NCBI GenBank assembly: GCA_028277185.1
Contig: JANQGQ010000038.1
Coordinates: forward strand, 104,947 to 168,946
Direction of reading: 5' to 3'
DNA: 64,000 nt
DNA from: Woeseiaceae bacterium
GTDB taxonomy: Bacteria > Pseudomonadota > Gammaproteobacteria > Steroidobacterales > Woeseiaceae
The notes beneath the pieces are model-generated. The model was not told the DNA's origin, ran no database searches, and saw nothing but the letters and a program-made list of their open reading frames with translations. Position numbers and translations under genes: made by a program. Shown one piece after another: positions 15,023-24,380 of this stretch. Positions within the stretch are counted from its first letter, which is position 1, and each line of letters begins with the position of its first letter.

Positions 15023-16789
15023 ATGAACCCGACCAAACTGATCGCCGCACTGCTTGCGGGCGTCGCACTGACGGCCTGCGGGAGCGGTGACATCAACATT
15101 TCGCCGTCGACGACCAGCACCGTAAACAACAACGGTGGCGGCGGCGGTGGCGGCGGCACCAGCACGCTGTGCGGCAGCCGCACGATCGGCGGTCAGACCG
15201 TCACGGGTACTGAGGACGCCGACGGCAACTGCCGGTATGACTCCATCTTCGTCGGTCAGAACAACAACCTGACCGAAGACCTCGTGCTGCGCGCGCTGCC
15301 GAACGGTCGCGCCCACATCTTCGACACGAGCCTGTTCGTCGGTGAGACCTACCGTACGCAGGCTGCGCTGGCTGCCGCCGGAATCTTTGAAGGCGGCGAC
15401 GGCCCGACGCTGACGGTCGAGGCCGGCGCCACGGTCGCCTTCACCGACCAGCAGTTCTTCCTGATCATCAACCGCGGCTCGCAGATCATCGCCAACGGGA
15501 CGCCCGACGCACCGATTACCTTCACGTCGCTGACCGACGTCAACGGCACCGTCGGTCCGGAGGACGTGCAGCAGTGGGGCGGCATCGTGATCAACGGTTT
15601 CGGTATCTCCAACAAGTGCGAGTACACCAACGTGACTCGCTACGCCGACGGCGCGGCCGACCGCGACAGCGGCACCAACCCGGACCTCGCCCTCGTGACC
15701 GGCACGCAGTGTGCGGTCGAAGCCGAGGGCTCCGCGGGCGACGACGAATCCCAGTACGGCGGCATCAACAACGAAGACGACTCCGGCAGTCTGCGTTACT
15801 TCGTCGTCAAGCACACCGGCGCCGAAGTCGGTAACGGCGATGAGCTGAACGGCATCTCCTTCGGCGGCGTTGGCCGCGGCACGCTGGTCGACAACCTGCA
15901 GATCTACTCGACGTTCGACGACGGTATCGAGTTCTTCGGCGGTTCGGTAGACGTCAATAACTTCGTCGGGGTCTACTCGCGCGACGACACGATCGACATC
16001 GACGAAGGCTACGACGGCACGATCACCAACGCGCTCGTCATTCAGCAGGAGCAGAACGGCAACCACTGCATCGAGGCGGACGGCGTCGGCAGCTACGACG
16101 ACTTCGTCGACAGCGGCGATCCGGACGACCTGGCCGATCTGCAGCAAATCATCGACAACGGCTTCAACAGCCGGCCGACGATCAATGGTCTAACCTGCAT
16201 CGTGTCGCCGAATGGCCGGCCGTTTACGCACGATCCGGGAGCCGGCTGGCGCATGCGCGAGGGCATCTTCCCGGTCGTTCAGAACGCGCTGCTCATCAGC
16301 TCCTTCGGCGTGAACGACGACGAGAGTTCGAGTGACAACTACTGCCTGCGGTTCGAGAGTGACGAAACAATCCAGGCGGCCCTCGACGGCGACATGCAAT
16401 TCAACTCGGTGATCGTCGCCTGTCAGGAAGTCGATCGCGGTACGACAATCGGCACCTTTACCGGTGAAGCGGCATGGATGGCATCGCTCAATAGTCAGTT
16501 TGCCACGGTCGCCGACGGCACCGCGGTCGACGCTTCCGACGCAGCGGACACGGACCTGCAGCTCCTGACCGGCCCGCAGAAGGTCTACTCGACGACCTGG
16601 GCGAGTGCGATCGTCGACGGCGATATACCGGATATGCGGACTACGCCGACCGACCTCGACGGTCCGGATACGGATAGCGACCCGGCTCCGACCTTCCTCG
16701 GCGCAACCGATGGCACGGACGACTGGACCGCGCCCTGGTCCTTCGGGATCAACCCGGACAACCGGGCTCAGGCGCTCTGGTTCGAGTAA
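15023..16789 (+). CDS. Surface/periplasmic lipoprotein, probable beta-helix
   Basis: The 588-residue protein has a lipoprotein signal peptide with lipobox LTAC (C19) followed by a flexible linker with a run of eight glycines at residues 38-45. The remainder resembles right-handed beta-helix proteins, with repeated turns such as GTLVDNLQIYSTFDDGIEFFGGSVDVNNFVGVY. It is rich in Asp/Asn and has several cysteines likely to be disulfide-bonded. It is 112 bp upstream of a TonB receptor on the same strand, an arrangement like other receptor plus surface-lipoprotein pairs. With the Pho-box-like array upstream, I infer a role in capturing a phosphorus compound, but no catalytic site is evident. Confidence 0.8.
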   Translation: MNPTKLIAALLAGVALTACGSGDINISPSTTSTVNNNGGGGGGGGTSTLCGSRTIGGQTVTGTEDADGNCRYDSIFVGQNNNLTEDLVLRALPNGRAHIFDTSLFVGETYRTQAALAAAGIFEGGDGPTLTVEAGATVAFTDQQFFLIINRGSQIIANGTPDAPITFTSLTDVNGTVGPEDVQQWGGIVINGFGISNKCEYTNVTRYADGAADRDSGTNPDLALVTGTQCAVEAEGSAGDDESQYGGINNEDDSGSLRYFVVKHTGAEVGNGDELNGISFGGVGRGTLVDNLQIYSTFDDGIEFFGGSVDVNNFVGVYSRDDTIDIDEGYDGTITNALVIQQEQNGNHCIEADGVGSYDDFVDSGDPDDLADLQQIIDNGFNSRPTINGLTCIVSPNGRPFTHDPGAGWRMREGIFPVVQNALLISSFGVNDDESSSDNYCLRFESDETIQAALDGDMQFNSVIVACQEVDRGTTIGTFTGEAAWMASLNSQFATVADGTAVDASDAADTDLQLLTGPQKVYSTTWASAIVDGDIPDMRTTPTDLDGPDTDSDPAPTFLGATDGTDDWTAPWSFGINPDNRAQALWFE

Positions 16790-16816
16790 GTCCGGCCTGG
16801 ATGCAATCCGCCCTGA

Positions 16817-16849
16817 GGCGCCCGTTCATCGTCAGATCGAACGGGCGCC
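16817..16849 (+). terminator. Intercistronic hairpin between lipoprotein and receptor genes
   Basis: The arms GGCGCCCGTTC (16817-16827) and GAACGGGCGCC (16839-16849) pair perfectly around an 11-base loop. No T-run follows, so it is more likely an mRNA-stabilising or attenuating hairpin than a full terminator. It would allow more lipoprotein than receptor to be made from one transcript. Confidence 0.6.
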
Positions 16850-16901
16850 CCTCGTTCACACCGGACTCCTTCCCGGACCGGTATGACAGGACAGAAATAC
16901 A

Positions 16902-19766
16902 ATGAAAACAGCAGGTAAACTTCGCAAGCATCCCTTGGCGGCGGCGGTCGCGCTCGCGCTTGCGCTGGGGACTACCGGCGCACATGCGCAGGGCATTCCG
17001 GAACCGGAAGTCGATGACCCGTCGATCGATGAGAGCGAGGAAATCGAGGAAGTCGTAGTCCTCGGCCGTTTCATCAGCTCGAGCCAGCAGCTGGTCAACG
17101 AGCGCATGAACGATGCGTTCGCAACAGATCTTCTGGGTGCCGACACGATCAGCCGTCTGGGCGACGCCACGGTAGCGGCGGCGCTTCGCCGGGTGCCGGG
17201 TCTGACGCTGGTTCAGGACAAGTTCGTCTACATCCGCGGGTTGGGTGAGCGCTACACGACGACGACGCTGAACGGCGCCCAGATACCGTCACCCGACCTG
17301 ACGCGCAATGTGATTCCGCTCGACGTGTTTCCGACCTCGGTCGTCGAGTCCCTCAAGGTTCAGAAGGCCTACGATCCGCAGGTTCCGGCCAACTTCGGCG
17401 GCGGCAACGTCGACATCCGTACCAAAGGCATTCCCGACGCGTTCACGACACGTCTCGAATTCGGTCTCGGCTTCAACAGCGAAGTTCCGAGCCGCGTCAA
17501 TACCTACGAGGGCGGCGGTGACGACGATTTCGGTACTGACGACGGCTCGCGCGCCCTGTCGCCCCAACTCGTCGAGGCCCTGACCACGTTTCAGGGCAAT
17601 ATCAACATAGCCAACATCGACAGCAGACTCGCCTCGACGCAGCCGGAACTCGGTGGTACGGAGCGGGGCTTTCAGGCACAGACGATCAGTCGGCAGCTTG
17701 CCGCATCCCTGAACCGCGATATCAGTATCCAAAGCGAAAGCCCCGACCCCGACATCACGGCGCGCGCGAGCATCGGCAACCGCTTCGATCTCGGCAGCGA
17801 CTGGACCGCCGGCTTCGCGATCGGCGGTGCGTACGAAACTGACTGGCGCTGGCGCCGGACCTTCTCGGCAACGGCCGGTAACCCCGACGAGGAAAACGGT
17901 GTCCGCGAGGAAGCAACACGCAGCATCAACATTGCGGGAACCGCCAACTTCGGCCTGACCTTCCTCGAAGATCACGAGATCGAAACGACGTCGCTCTACC
18001 TTCTCGATACGGACGATGAGACGGAGGTGTTCGATTTCTTCAACGAAAACCGCCTCGCGTCGTCCGGACGCGGGTTCCGTCAGTACCGGCTCGAATGGGA
18101 AGAGCGGGAAATGACGACGAACCAGATTCAGGGGACCCACTATCTCGGTGCCGAAACGAAGGAGCGCTTCCCGTTCCTCAACGCGCTGGGCTTCATCCCC
18201 GAGCAGACCAGCTTTACCTGGTTCTATTCGGATTCTACGGCAACCACCGACATTCCGAACCGCGTAGTCGTGACGTCCGATACGTTCTTTGACGAAAACG
18301 GCGGGCTCCTCAGCGAGAGCGTTTCCCCGGGATCTAGTTCCGCCGACTACCGCTTCACCGAGCTCGAGGACGATGTCGAGGACTACGGTTGGCGTGTCGC
18401 GCTGCCGCTCGAGTTCGGCAACTCGTTTGTTGAGTTGTCCGGAGGTGCGGGACACGCACAGAAGGCACGTGTCTATCGCCAGACGGAGTTCTCGCTCGGT
18501 TTTCGCGACGTCCCCGATGCGGCCACGCTGGAAGGCGACCTGGGCGACGTTTTCTCGGACGAAAACTTCTTCGCGACGGTTCCGAATCCGAATCCCAACG
18601 TCGGCGTACCCGATTCGCTGGTCTATGAGAACGACCTCGTCTTCGCCCGCGTTGGCGCCAATACGAACAGCTATCTCGCGGCCACGATGACGGACGCGGT
18701 GTTCGGCCAGGTCGACTGGACGATTGCCGATACCTGGCGCATCGTCGCGGGCGGCCGCTGGGAGGACTACCGGCAGGTCTCCGTTCCCTGGAATCCGTAC
18801 GGATTTTCGATCGGTCAGCCTCAGGTTGACGCGGATTTCGAGGATCCACCCGGCAGCGGCAACATCCCTCCCGCCGATCTCGAGGAGATCGAATCCTGGT
18901 ACTTCCAGGAGGACAAGCTGTACCCGACTGTCGCGCTAACCTACATGGGATCGCTTTGGGCCGACACCTTCCAGCTCCGGCTTGGCTATAGCGAAACGGC
19001 CGTCCGACCGGACCTTCGCGAGATCACGGACGCAAGCTACATCGATCCGATTACCGACGATCTGACGCGGGGTAACCCCGGCGTTCGTCCGGCCGACGTC
19101 GAAAGCATCGACCTTCGCGCGGAATGGTTCTTCGCCAACAGCGACACCTTCTCGGTGTCGATTTTCTCGAAGGACATCACCAACCCTATCGAGTTCTTCG
19201 AGATTCCGGCGTCCGATACGACGATCGCCCGTGAAATCCTCAATGCCGAATCGGCCGAGATCCAGGGCGTCGAGGTGGAGTTTCTCAAGGAACTCGGCTT
19301 CCTCGGCGGCTGGGGCGACCTGTTCTTCGTTCAGGGCAACGTGACCTATCAGTGGAATCGCGATCTGGTCGTCGGTCCGAACGGCGGGTCGGTTGCTTGC
19401 GAGAGCCTCGGATCGGACACCGAAGAAGCGTTCAACGACTGCAGCCTGTCCGGTGCGTCCGAATCGGTCGTCAATGTCATGATCGGCTTCGATTCCGCCG
19501 ACTCCCGGCATACCGCATCGTTGATCTACAACGTGTTTAGCGAGCGCCTGTTCACGTTCGGCCGCTTCGGTCGTCCCGATGCGTTCGAGCAGCCGTTCGC
19601 GTCGCTGGATGCGACCTATTTCTGGTATCCGACGGATCGCATGACCGTCCAGTTCAAGGCGCAGAACCTGCTCGACGAATCGATCGAGATCGAGCGCGGC
19701 GGCGTCGTCACCTTCGAAGAGAAGCCCGGGATCAACTTCTCGGCGATGTTCCAGTGGGGCTTCTAG
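16902..19766 (+). CDS. TonB-dependent outer-membrane receptor (phosphate-linked)
   Basis: The 954-residue receptor has a signal peptide (residues 1-29, ending AHAQ), a TonB-box-like stretch EEIEEVVVLG at about 46-55, and a plug domain at about 65-170 (RRVPGLTLVQDKFVYIRGLGERYTTTTLNGAQIPS). A long barrel ends in FQWGF, the expected terminal aromatic. Its plug start resembles the receptor class that accompanies surface lipoproteins. It lies after the beta-helix lipoprotein gene and is followed by a strong terminator, so the two form a transcription unit. The ligand is unknown. The Pho-box-like control region and the Na/Pi transporter nearby point to an organic or inorganic phosphorus compound. 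Confidence 0.92.
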   Translation: MKTAGKLRKHPLAAAVALALALGTTGAHAQGIPEPEVDDPSIDESEEIEEVVVLGRFISSSQQLVNERMNDAFATDLLGADTISRLGDATVAAALRRVPGLTLVQDKFVYIRGLGERYTTTTLNGAQIPSPDLTRNVIPLDVFPTSVVESLKVQKAYDPQVPANFGGGNVDIRTKGIPDAFTTRLEFGLGFNSEVPSRVNTYEGGGDDDFGTDDGSRALSPQLVEALTTFQGNINIANIDSRLASTQPELGGTERGFQAQTISRQLAASLNRDISIQSESPDPDITARASIGNRFDLGSDWTAGFAIGGAYETDWRWRRTFSATAGNPDEENGVREEATRSINIAGTANFGLTFLEDHEIETTSLYLLDTDDETEVFDFFNENRLASSGRGFRQYRLEWEEREMTTNQIQGTHYLGAETKERFPFLNALGFIPEQTSFTWFYSDSTATTDIPNRVVVTSDTFFDENGGLLSESVSPGSSSADYRFTELEDDVEDYGWRVALPLEFGNSFVELSGGAGHAQKARVYRQTEFSLGFRDVPDAATLEGDLGDVFSDENFFATVPNPNPNVGVPDSLVYENDLVFARVGANTNSYLAATMTDAVFGQVDWTIADTWRIVAGGRWEDYRQVSVPWNPYGFSIGQPQVDADFEDPPGSGNIPPADLEEIESWYFQEDKLYPTVALTYMGSLWADTFQLRLGYSETAVRPDLREITDASYIDPITDDLTRGNPGVRPADVESIDLRAEWFFANSDTFSVSIFSKDITNPIEFFEIPASDTTIAREILNAESAEIQGVEVEFLKELGFLGGWGDLFFVQGNVTYQWNRDLVVGPNGGSVACESLGSDTEEAFNDCSLSGASESVVNVMIGFDSADSRHTASLIYNVFSERLFTFGRFGRPDAFEQPFASLDATYFWYPTDRMTVQFKAQNLLDESIEIERGGVVTFEEKPGINFSAMFQWGF

Positions 19767-19804
19767 GTTTCCGCTTCCGGAAGTAACTCACGCGTCGTAA
19801 AAGC

Positions 19805-19839
19805 AAAAAGGCCCCGCGAGCACACGCGGGGCCTTTTTT
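19805..19839. terminator. Rho-independent terminator, bidirectional
   Basis: AAAAAGGCCCCGCG (19805-19818), a six-base loop and CGCGGGGCCTTTTTT (19825-19839) form a perfect GC-rich stem with a T-run on one side and an A-run on the other. It ends the TonB receptor transcript and also serves the convergent DUF937 gene. Confidence 0.95.
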
Positions 19840-19867
19840 GTGCTCGTCAGAAGCAGATCTTCGCGAG

Positions 19868-20410
19868 TCAGAAGAACTTCCGTGCGAGACTCAGCACGTC
19901 GTCAACCCCGACTTTGCCGTCGCCGCCACCGAGTAGAGTCCCGGCCAACGGGCCCAGCCCACCGTCGTTCGCGGTGCCGCCGAGATCGCGGCCGGCATTG
20001 GAGTTCTTGTTCAGCGCGCCCATCGCGATGCCCGCGAGCATCGGCAATGCTTTCCTGATCAGCGCCGCATCGATGCCGGTTTCCGTCGCCGCGTTCGCGG
20101 CAACGTTACGCGACACGTCCTTGCTGCCGAAGATGTGGCCGAGGATCTTGTTGCCGTCCGTGATGCCGGCCGCGTCGAGGGCACTGGCCGGGTCGTCGAT
20201 GTAGCGGCTGTGGTTTCCAGACTCGATGGCGCTTTTCAACGCGCTCGCGCCGCTGTCGTCGCGCACCTGATTCTGCAGACCGCGGAGCAGCGCGGGGGCT
20301 ACCGATTTGAGCAGGCTGTCGGTATCCGCGCCTCCGAGGCCGAGCTGCTTGCCCACCGCGGCGACGCTCTTGTCGCCGCCGGCGGCGGCCAACAGGGAGA
20401 TGAGGTCCAT
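19868..20410 (-). CDS. DUF937 (YidB-like) protein
   Basis: The protein has 180 residues and a small-residue-rich, helical composition of the DUF937 family (for example LLAAAGGDKSVAAVGKQLGLGGADTDSLL and VAPALLRGLQNQV). The C-terminal half contains ALPMLAGIAMGALNKN followed by a glycine-rich stretch. No signal peptide is visible. Function is unknown. It ends the minus-strand pair that begins with the LysM gene, with 2 bp between the genes, so the two are co-transcribed. Confidence 0.85.
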   Translation of the reverse strand: MDLISLLAAAGGDKSVAAVGKQLGLGGADTDSLLKSVAPALLRGLQNQVRDDSGASALKSAIESGNHSRYIDDPASALDAAGITDGNKILGHIFGSKDVSRNVAANAATETGIDAALIRKALPMLAGIAMGALNKNSNAGRDLGGTANDGGLGPLAGTLLGGGDGKVGVDDVLSLARKFF

Positions 20411-20412
20411 TT

Positions 20413-20865
20413 TCAGTCCTTGGGTATGATGATCTTCTGGCCCGGGTAGATGCGGTCCGGGTTCTCGATGATGTCCTTGTTCGCCTCGTAGATCTTCATG
20501 TAGGCCGAGGCCTTGCCGTAGAACCGCTTCGCAATCGCACCGAGCGTGTCGCCGCTCTGGATCTCGTAGTACTCGGCTTCGGGCTCCGGTTCCGGTGCCT
20601 CGGGGGGCGGGGGCGGCACCGAGATCCCGTCGCTGTTGACGCGCTCGACGCCTTTCACGTTGCCGGCGATCGCCACCGCGAGGTCTTTGGTTGCCTGATT
20701 TATCGCGTTGCCGCGGACCGTGGCCACCCCGTCGTCGAAATCCACCTCGATGTTCGATAATCCGCTCGTCTTGACCTCGAGATGCTGCCTGATGTTGTCG
20801 GCGGCCTCTGAATCGGTGTCGAACAGCTGCAGCCCCACGTCCTTGACGAAGTCGAGAATGCCCAT
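20413..20865 (-). CDS. BON-LysM protein, YgaU/LysM-like
   Basis: The 150-residue protein has a BON domain (about residues 20-88, with NIEVDFDDGVATVRGNA) followed by a proline/glutamate-rich linker. A C-terminal LysM domain (about residues 98-148) contains YEIQSGDTLGAIAKRFYGKA and YPGQKIIIPKD. The length and order match E. coli YgaU (LysM), a cytoplasmic potassium-responsive protein that lacks a signal peptide, as here. The start ATG 20865 is preceded by AAGGGG at a proper distance. Upstream frame extension has no plausible signal, so I chose this start. Confidence 0.92.
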   Translation of the reverse strand: MGILDFVKDVGLQLFDTDSEAADNIRQHLEVKTSGLSNIEVDFDDGVATVRGNAINQATKDLAVAIAGNVKGVERVNSDGISVPPPPPEAPEPEPEAEYYEIQSGDTLGAIAKRFYGKASAYMKIYEANKDIIENPDRIYPGQKIIIPKD

Positions 20866-20986
20866 GATGCGCCCCTTTTCTTGATCGTTGATTTTTCGGG
20901 TTTCGGGCACAGAGTATGCGGACGTCAGGTGACAGTCCAGTGGCAACACAAGCGTAGGCAAGGCGGCGCTATACTGGAGGCTCACT

Positions 20987-22540
20987 GTGACACGGAATTC
21001 CGCAATGTATCCGATCCGCCTCGTTCCCGTCCTGATGCTGACCGGTTTGATAACCGGCTGCGCGGTGAACCCGGTCACCGGCGAGCGGCAGTTCATTACC
21101 GTCAGTCCCGCCCAGGAAGTCGCGATGGGCGAGCAGGCCTACGTGCCGACCCAGCAGTCCCAGGGCGGTGTGTACGACGTGGACCCCGAGCTGACCGAAT
21201 ATGTGCAAAACGTCGGTGCGCGGGTCGCTGCGCATGCCGAGAATCCCTTGCCCTACGAGTTCGTGATCCTCAACAATTCGATTCCGAACGCCTGGGCGCT
21301 TCCCGGCGGCAAGATGGCGATCAACCGGGGTCTTCTGACCGAGCTGAACTCCGAAGCCGAGCTGGCGGCGGTGCTCGGACACGAGGTGGTACACGCGGCC
21401 GCCCGGCATTCCGCGCAGCAGATGACCCGGGGCATGCTGAGCCAGGTGCTCGTCGTTGCGACGGCCGTCGTCACGGCGGACAGCGACTACGGCGACCTTG
21501 CCGTCGGCGGCGCGGCGCTCGGCTCGCAACTGATCACCTCACGCTACGGCCGGCAGGCGGAACTCGAGTCGGACAAGTACGGCATGACGTACATGTCGAA
21601 AGCCGGCTACGATCCGACCGGCGCGATTACGCTGCAGGAGACCTTCGTGCGTCTCAGCGAAGGACGCCAGACCGACTGGCTGTCGGGCCTGTTCGCCAGC
21701 CACCCGCCGTCGCAATCCCGCGTCGCCGCGAATCGGGCGACGGCGGCGACGCTCCCCGCCGGAGGCGAGCTGGGCGTCGAGCGCTACGAGCGTATGCTGG
21801 CGAAGACCCGGGCGCTGAAGCCGGCGTACGACGCGTACGACGAAGGGCGCAAGGCGCTCGCCGACGGCAACACGGCAAGGGCACTCGAACTCGCCGAGCG
21901 GGCGCTCGGTCAGTTCGACGGGGAAGCGCATTTCCACAGCCTGCGCGGCGACGTGCGGCTCGTAGAAGAAAACTTCGCCTGGGCGGAAACGAATTACACT
22001 CGCGCAATCGAACGACGTCCCGAGTTCTTCTACTACCATCTGCAGCGCGGGCGGGCGCGTAAAGAACAGGGTGAGACCGACGCGGCCGTTGCCGACCTCG
22101 AGCGCAGCCTCGAGTTCATGCCGACGGCCCCGGCGTACTACACGCTTGCCCTGATCGCCGAGGAACGGGGCGACGTCAACCGAGCCATCGAGTACTACCG
22201 GCCGCTCGTGGATGCAGGAGGCGACGTCGGAGCCGCGGCGCGCTCGCGTCTTGCGCGCCTGGAGCTTCCGAGTAACCCGTCTCAGTACGTGCCGTTCAAC
22301 TGCGTCGCCGACGACCGGCAGAACCTCGTCGTTCAGGTGCGGAACGACGCACCGGACGCGATCCGGAACGTTCAGGTCACGGTTACCTACACCGGCAGCG
22401 ACGGCACTCCGCGGCAGGTTGCCAGCGTGATCCGCGGTCCGCTGCAGCCGGGCAGCATCGGCAGCGTCAACACCGGGCTCGGCCCGTATACCGGCGGGTC
22501 CTGCCCTGTCGCGGTCACGCGCGCAGAGTTCGTGGAGTAG
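20987..22540 (+). CDS. M48-family zinc metalloprotease lipoprotein with TPRs
   Basis: The 517-residue protein has a lipobox around LITGC (C25), then a peptidase M48 domain with H132-E133-V-V-H136 and the downstream glutamate in ELESDKYG. The C-terminal half is TPR-like (residues 265-420, with ALELAERALGQFDGEAHFHSL) plus a beta-rich end. The layout resembles BepA/YfgC, which assists outer-membrane protein folding. Here the lipobox suggests membrane tethering. The start GTG 20987 has GGAGG (20976-20980) six bases upstream, which favours it over ATG 21005. It is divergent from the LysM gene. Confidence 0.9.
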   Translation: MTRNSAMYPIRLVPVLMLTGLITGCAVNPVTGERQFITVSPAQEVAMGEQAYVPTQQSQGGVYDVDPELTEYVQNVGARVAAHAENPLPYEFVILNNSIPNAWALPGGKMAINRGLLTELNSEAELAAVLGHEVVHAAARHSAQQMTRGMLSQVLVVATAVVTADSDYGDLAVGGAALGSQLITSRYGRQAELESDKYGMTYMSKAGYDPTGAITLQETFVRLSEGRQTDWLSGLFASHPPSQSRVAANRATAATLPAGGELGVERYERMLAKTRALKPAYDAYDEGRKALADGNTARALELAERALGQFDGEAHFHSLRGDVRLVEENFAWAETNYTRAIERRPEFFYYHLQRGRARKEQGETDAAVADLERSLEFMPTAPAYYTLALIAEERGDVNRAIEYYRPLVDAGGDVGAAARSRLARLELPSNPSQYVPFNCVADDRQNLVVQVRNDAPDAIRNVQVTVTYTGSDGTPRQVASVIRGPLQPGSIGSVNTGLGPYTGGSCPVAVTRAEFVE

Positions 22541-22640
22541 GAGCGACGCTCTTGCGCTTGCCGAACGCCGGACCGGGCGGAACCCTCAAGCTCCCGCCGA
22601 ATCCAAAACGTACGCTCAGAGCCTTGGGGAGGGACCTGCC

Positions 22641-23495
22641 ATGAAGCTGCTTGCCGTTCTTGCCGTCGGCCTCGTCGGCGGTTTCTTTGCCGGCGCGTTC
22701 GTTGCGGACGACGCCGCCGAACCGACGACCGGCAGCGCGCCCGCGCCGGTCGCGACCTACTTCGATCGCGATGCGCCCGCCGACGAACGCATTGCCAGAC
22801 TGGAGGCGATCGTCGCGCAGGAGCGCGAAGCGCGGTTCGTGCTGGAAGAACAGATCGCGCTGCTGCTCGAGGAGGTCGAGCGTCTCGACAACGAGGGCCC
22901 CAGCGTGATCGCCAACGAGATCGGGCAGATGGTCGCGGGCCGGCAACGCCGGGAGGCGCGCCAGAACACCGTCATCAATGCTGACGGAAGGGCTATGCAG
23001 CAGAACGACTGGCAGGCGACGCAGGTCCGGCAGCTTACGGCGTCGGGCTTCGCGCCGGACCGGGCCGAGGCGATCGTCGGCCGGGTTTCCGAGTTGCAGT
23101 GGGAAATCATGCGCGAACGCTACGAGGCCCGAAGCGCCGGGACTCCGCGGGCCTTCGGGCTCGACTACGATCCGAACTGGCGGCTGCGCCAGGAAATAGG
23201 TGAAAGGGAATACGAGCAGTACATCAATGCGCTCGGAATGCCGAACGAGGTGCGGGTGGCCAGCGTAATGGCGTCGTCACCGGCAAGCGGCGTAGGGCTC
23301 AAACCCGGCGACGTCATCGTTTCCTACAACGGTACGCGCGTCTACTCGACGCGCGAACTCCAGGTTTTGTCGATGGGCGCTACGCCCGGTCAGAACGCGG
23401 TCGTCGACGTGCTGCGCGATGGCAGCAGTCTTCAGCTTGCGGTGCCGACAGGACCCATGGGCGTGCAGGTTCGGGGTGCGCGGCGGCAGAACTGA
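22641..23495 (+). CDS. Membrane-anchored coiled-coil PDZ-domain protein
   Basis: The protein has 284 residues. An N-terminal hydrophobic segment (residues 2-20) acts as a signal anchor. A coiled coil around residues 47-90 (ARLEAIVAQEREARFVLEEQIALLLEEVERL) follows, and a PDZ domain lies at about residues 200-275 (ASVMASSPASGVGLKPGDVIVSYNGTRVY). No protease motif is present, so it is a PDZ adaptor rather than a DegP-type enzyme. The gene follows the M48 protease by 100 bp on the same strand, so it may help to deliver substrates or act in envelope quality control. GGGAGGGACC precedes the ATG. Confidence 0.85.
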   Translation: MKLLAVLAVGLVGGFFAGAFVADDAAEPTTGSAPAPVATYFDRDAPADERIARLEAIVAQEREARFVLEEQIALLLEEVERLDNEGPSVIANEIGQMVAGRQRREARQNTVINADGRAMQQNDWQATQVRQLTASGFAPDRAEAIVGRVSELQWEIMRERYEARSAGTPRAFGLDYDPNWRLRQEIGEREYEQYINALGMPNEVRVASVMASSPASGVGLKPGDVIVSYNGTRVYSTRELQVLSMGATPGQNAVVDVLRDGSSLQLAVPTGPMGVQVRGARRQN

Positions 23496-23593
23496 GCTGA
23501 TGTCGCGCGAAGTTCCGATGCCGTTCGGCTGGCGCGGCCACGGCGCCTGATGGCAGAATTCTCAAACCTCGCCTCCGTTCCGTCGGCTACCGC

Positions 23594-24334
23594 TTGAAAT
23601 ACCCGCTACGCTACACCGTCCCGAACGCGTTCACGGCCCTGAGCCTGCTACTCGGTATCGCGTCGATCGTGACGACGCAGACTGGCAATCTCGAGCTTGC
23701 GGCATGGATCATCGTCTGGTGCGGACTGCTCGACGTAATGGACGGTCTGTCAGCGCGTCTGCTCAAGGCCACGTCGGACTTCGGCGCCGAGTTCGACTCT
23801 ATGGCGGATCTCGTGTCGTTTGGCGTTGCGCCGGCGATTCTCGTGCTGAATCTCGGCACGACGGCCGCCGGCATCGAGCTCGGCACGAACAACTACTGGC
23901 TGATGCTCGTCGCGGTCAGCGTATTCGCCCTCGCGGGGGCCATGCGCCTCGCACGCTTCAATCTGACGACCGAGACTCCGGTAAAGGGCTGGTTCACCGG
24001 CGTGCCGATTACGGCGGCCGGCGGCGGGCTCACGGCTTCCATGGTGCTCGTCGTGTTGGCTCACCCGGAACTCGCGGACAGCCTGCCGCTCAACATCTAC
24101 CTGCCCGTGCTCATGTTCGTGCTGGCGATCGCGATGATCTCGCGCGTCCGCTTCCCCAAACTGGGGATGCGCAACAGCCGGGTAATCAACGTGTTTCAAA
24201 TCGTCAACGTGCCGCTCATCTACTACTGCGGCATTACCCGAAGTTACCCCGAGTACCTGTTCGGTATCGGCTTGTTCCTGCTGATCGCCGGGATCATTGC
24301 CGGGCGCATCAGCCGAGGCGCAGAAGCGGCCTGA
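23594..24334 (+). CDS. CDP-diacylglycerol-serine phosphatidyltransferase-like enzyme
   Basis: The 246-residue membrane protein carries the CDP-alcohol phosphatidyltransferase motif D47-x2-D50-G-x2-A-R-x8-G64-x3-D68-x3-D72. This is followed by PVKGWFTGVPITAAGGGL and IYLPVLMFVLAIAMISRVRFPKL, which fit PssA of the multi-membrane-span type. It would attach serine to CDP-diacylglycerol in the inner membrane. About seven helices are visible. The start is TTG 23594, and no ATG/GTG lies close enough upstream. Family assignment is firm and the exact alcohol substrate is inferred from similarity to PssA. Confidence 0.9.
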   Translation: MKYPLRYTVPNAFTALSLLLGIASIVTTQTGNLELAAWIIVWCGLLDVMDGLSARLLKATSDFGAEFDSMADLVSFGVAPAILVLNLGTTAAGIELGTNNYWLMLVAVSVFALAGAMRLARFNLTTETPVKGWFTGVPITAAGGGLTASMVLVVLAHPELADSLPLNIYLPVLMFVLAIAMISRVRFPKLGMRNSRVINVFQIVNVPLIYYCGITRSYPEYLFGIGLFLLIAGIIAGRISRGAEAA

Positions 24335-24380
24335 CGGGACCGGAGAAACTCTCAAAACAAGAGCCCACTAAGGAGTTCCT

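Noticed and set aside
16817..16849. A full rho-independent terminator between lipoprotein and TonB receptor
   Set aside because: The stem is perfect but has no T-run, and the two genes look like one unit, so I treat it as an internal hairpin.
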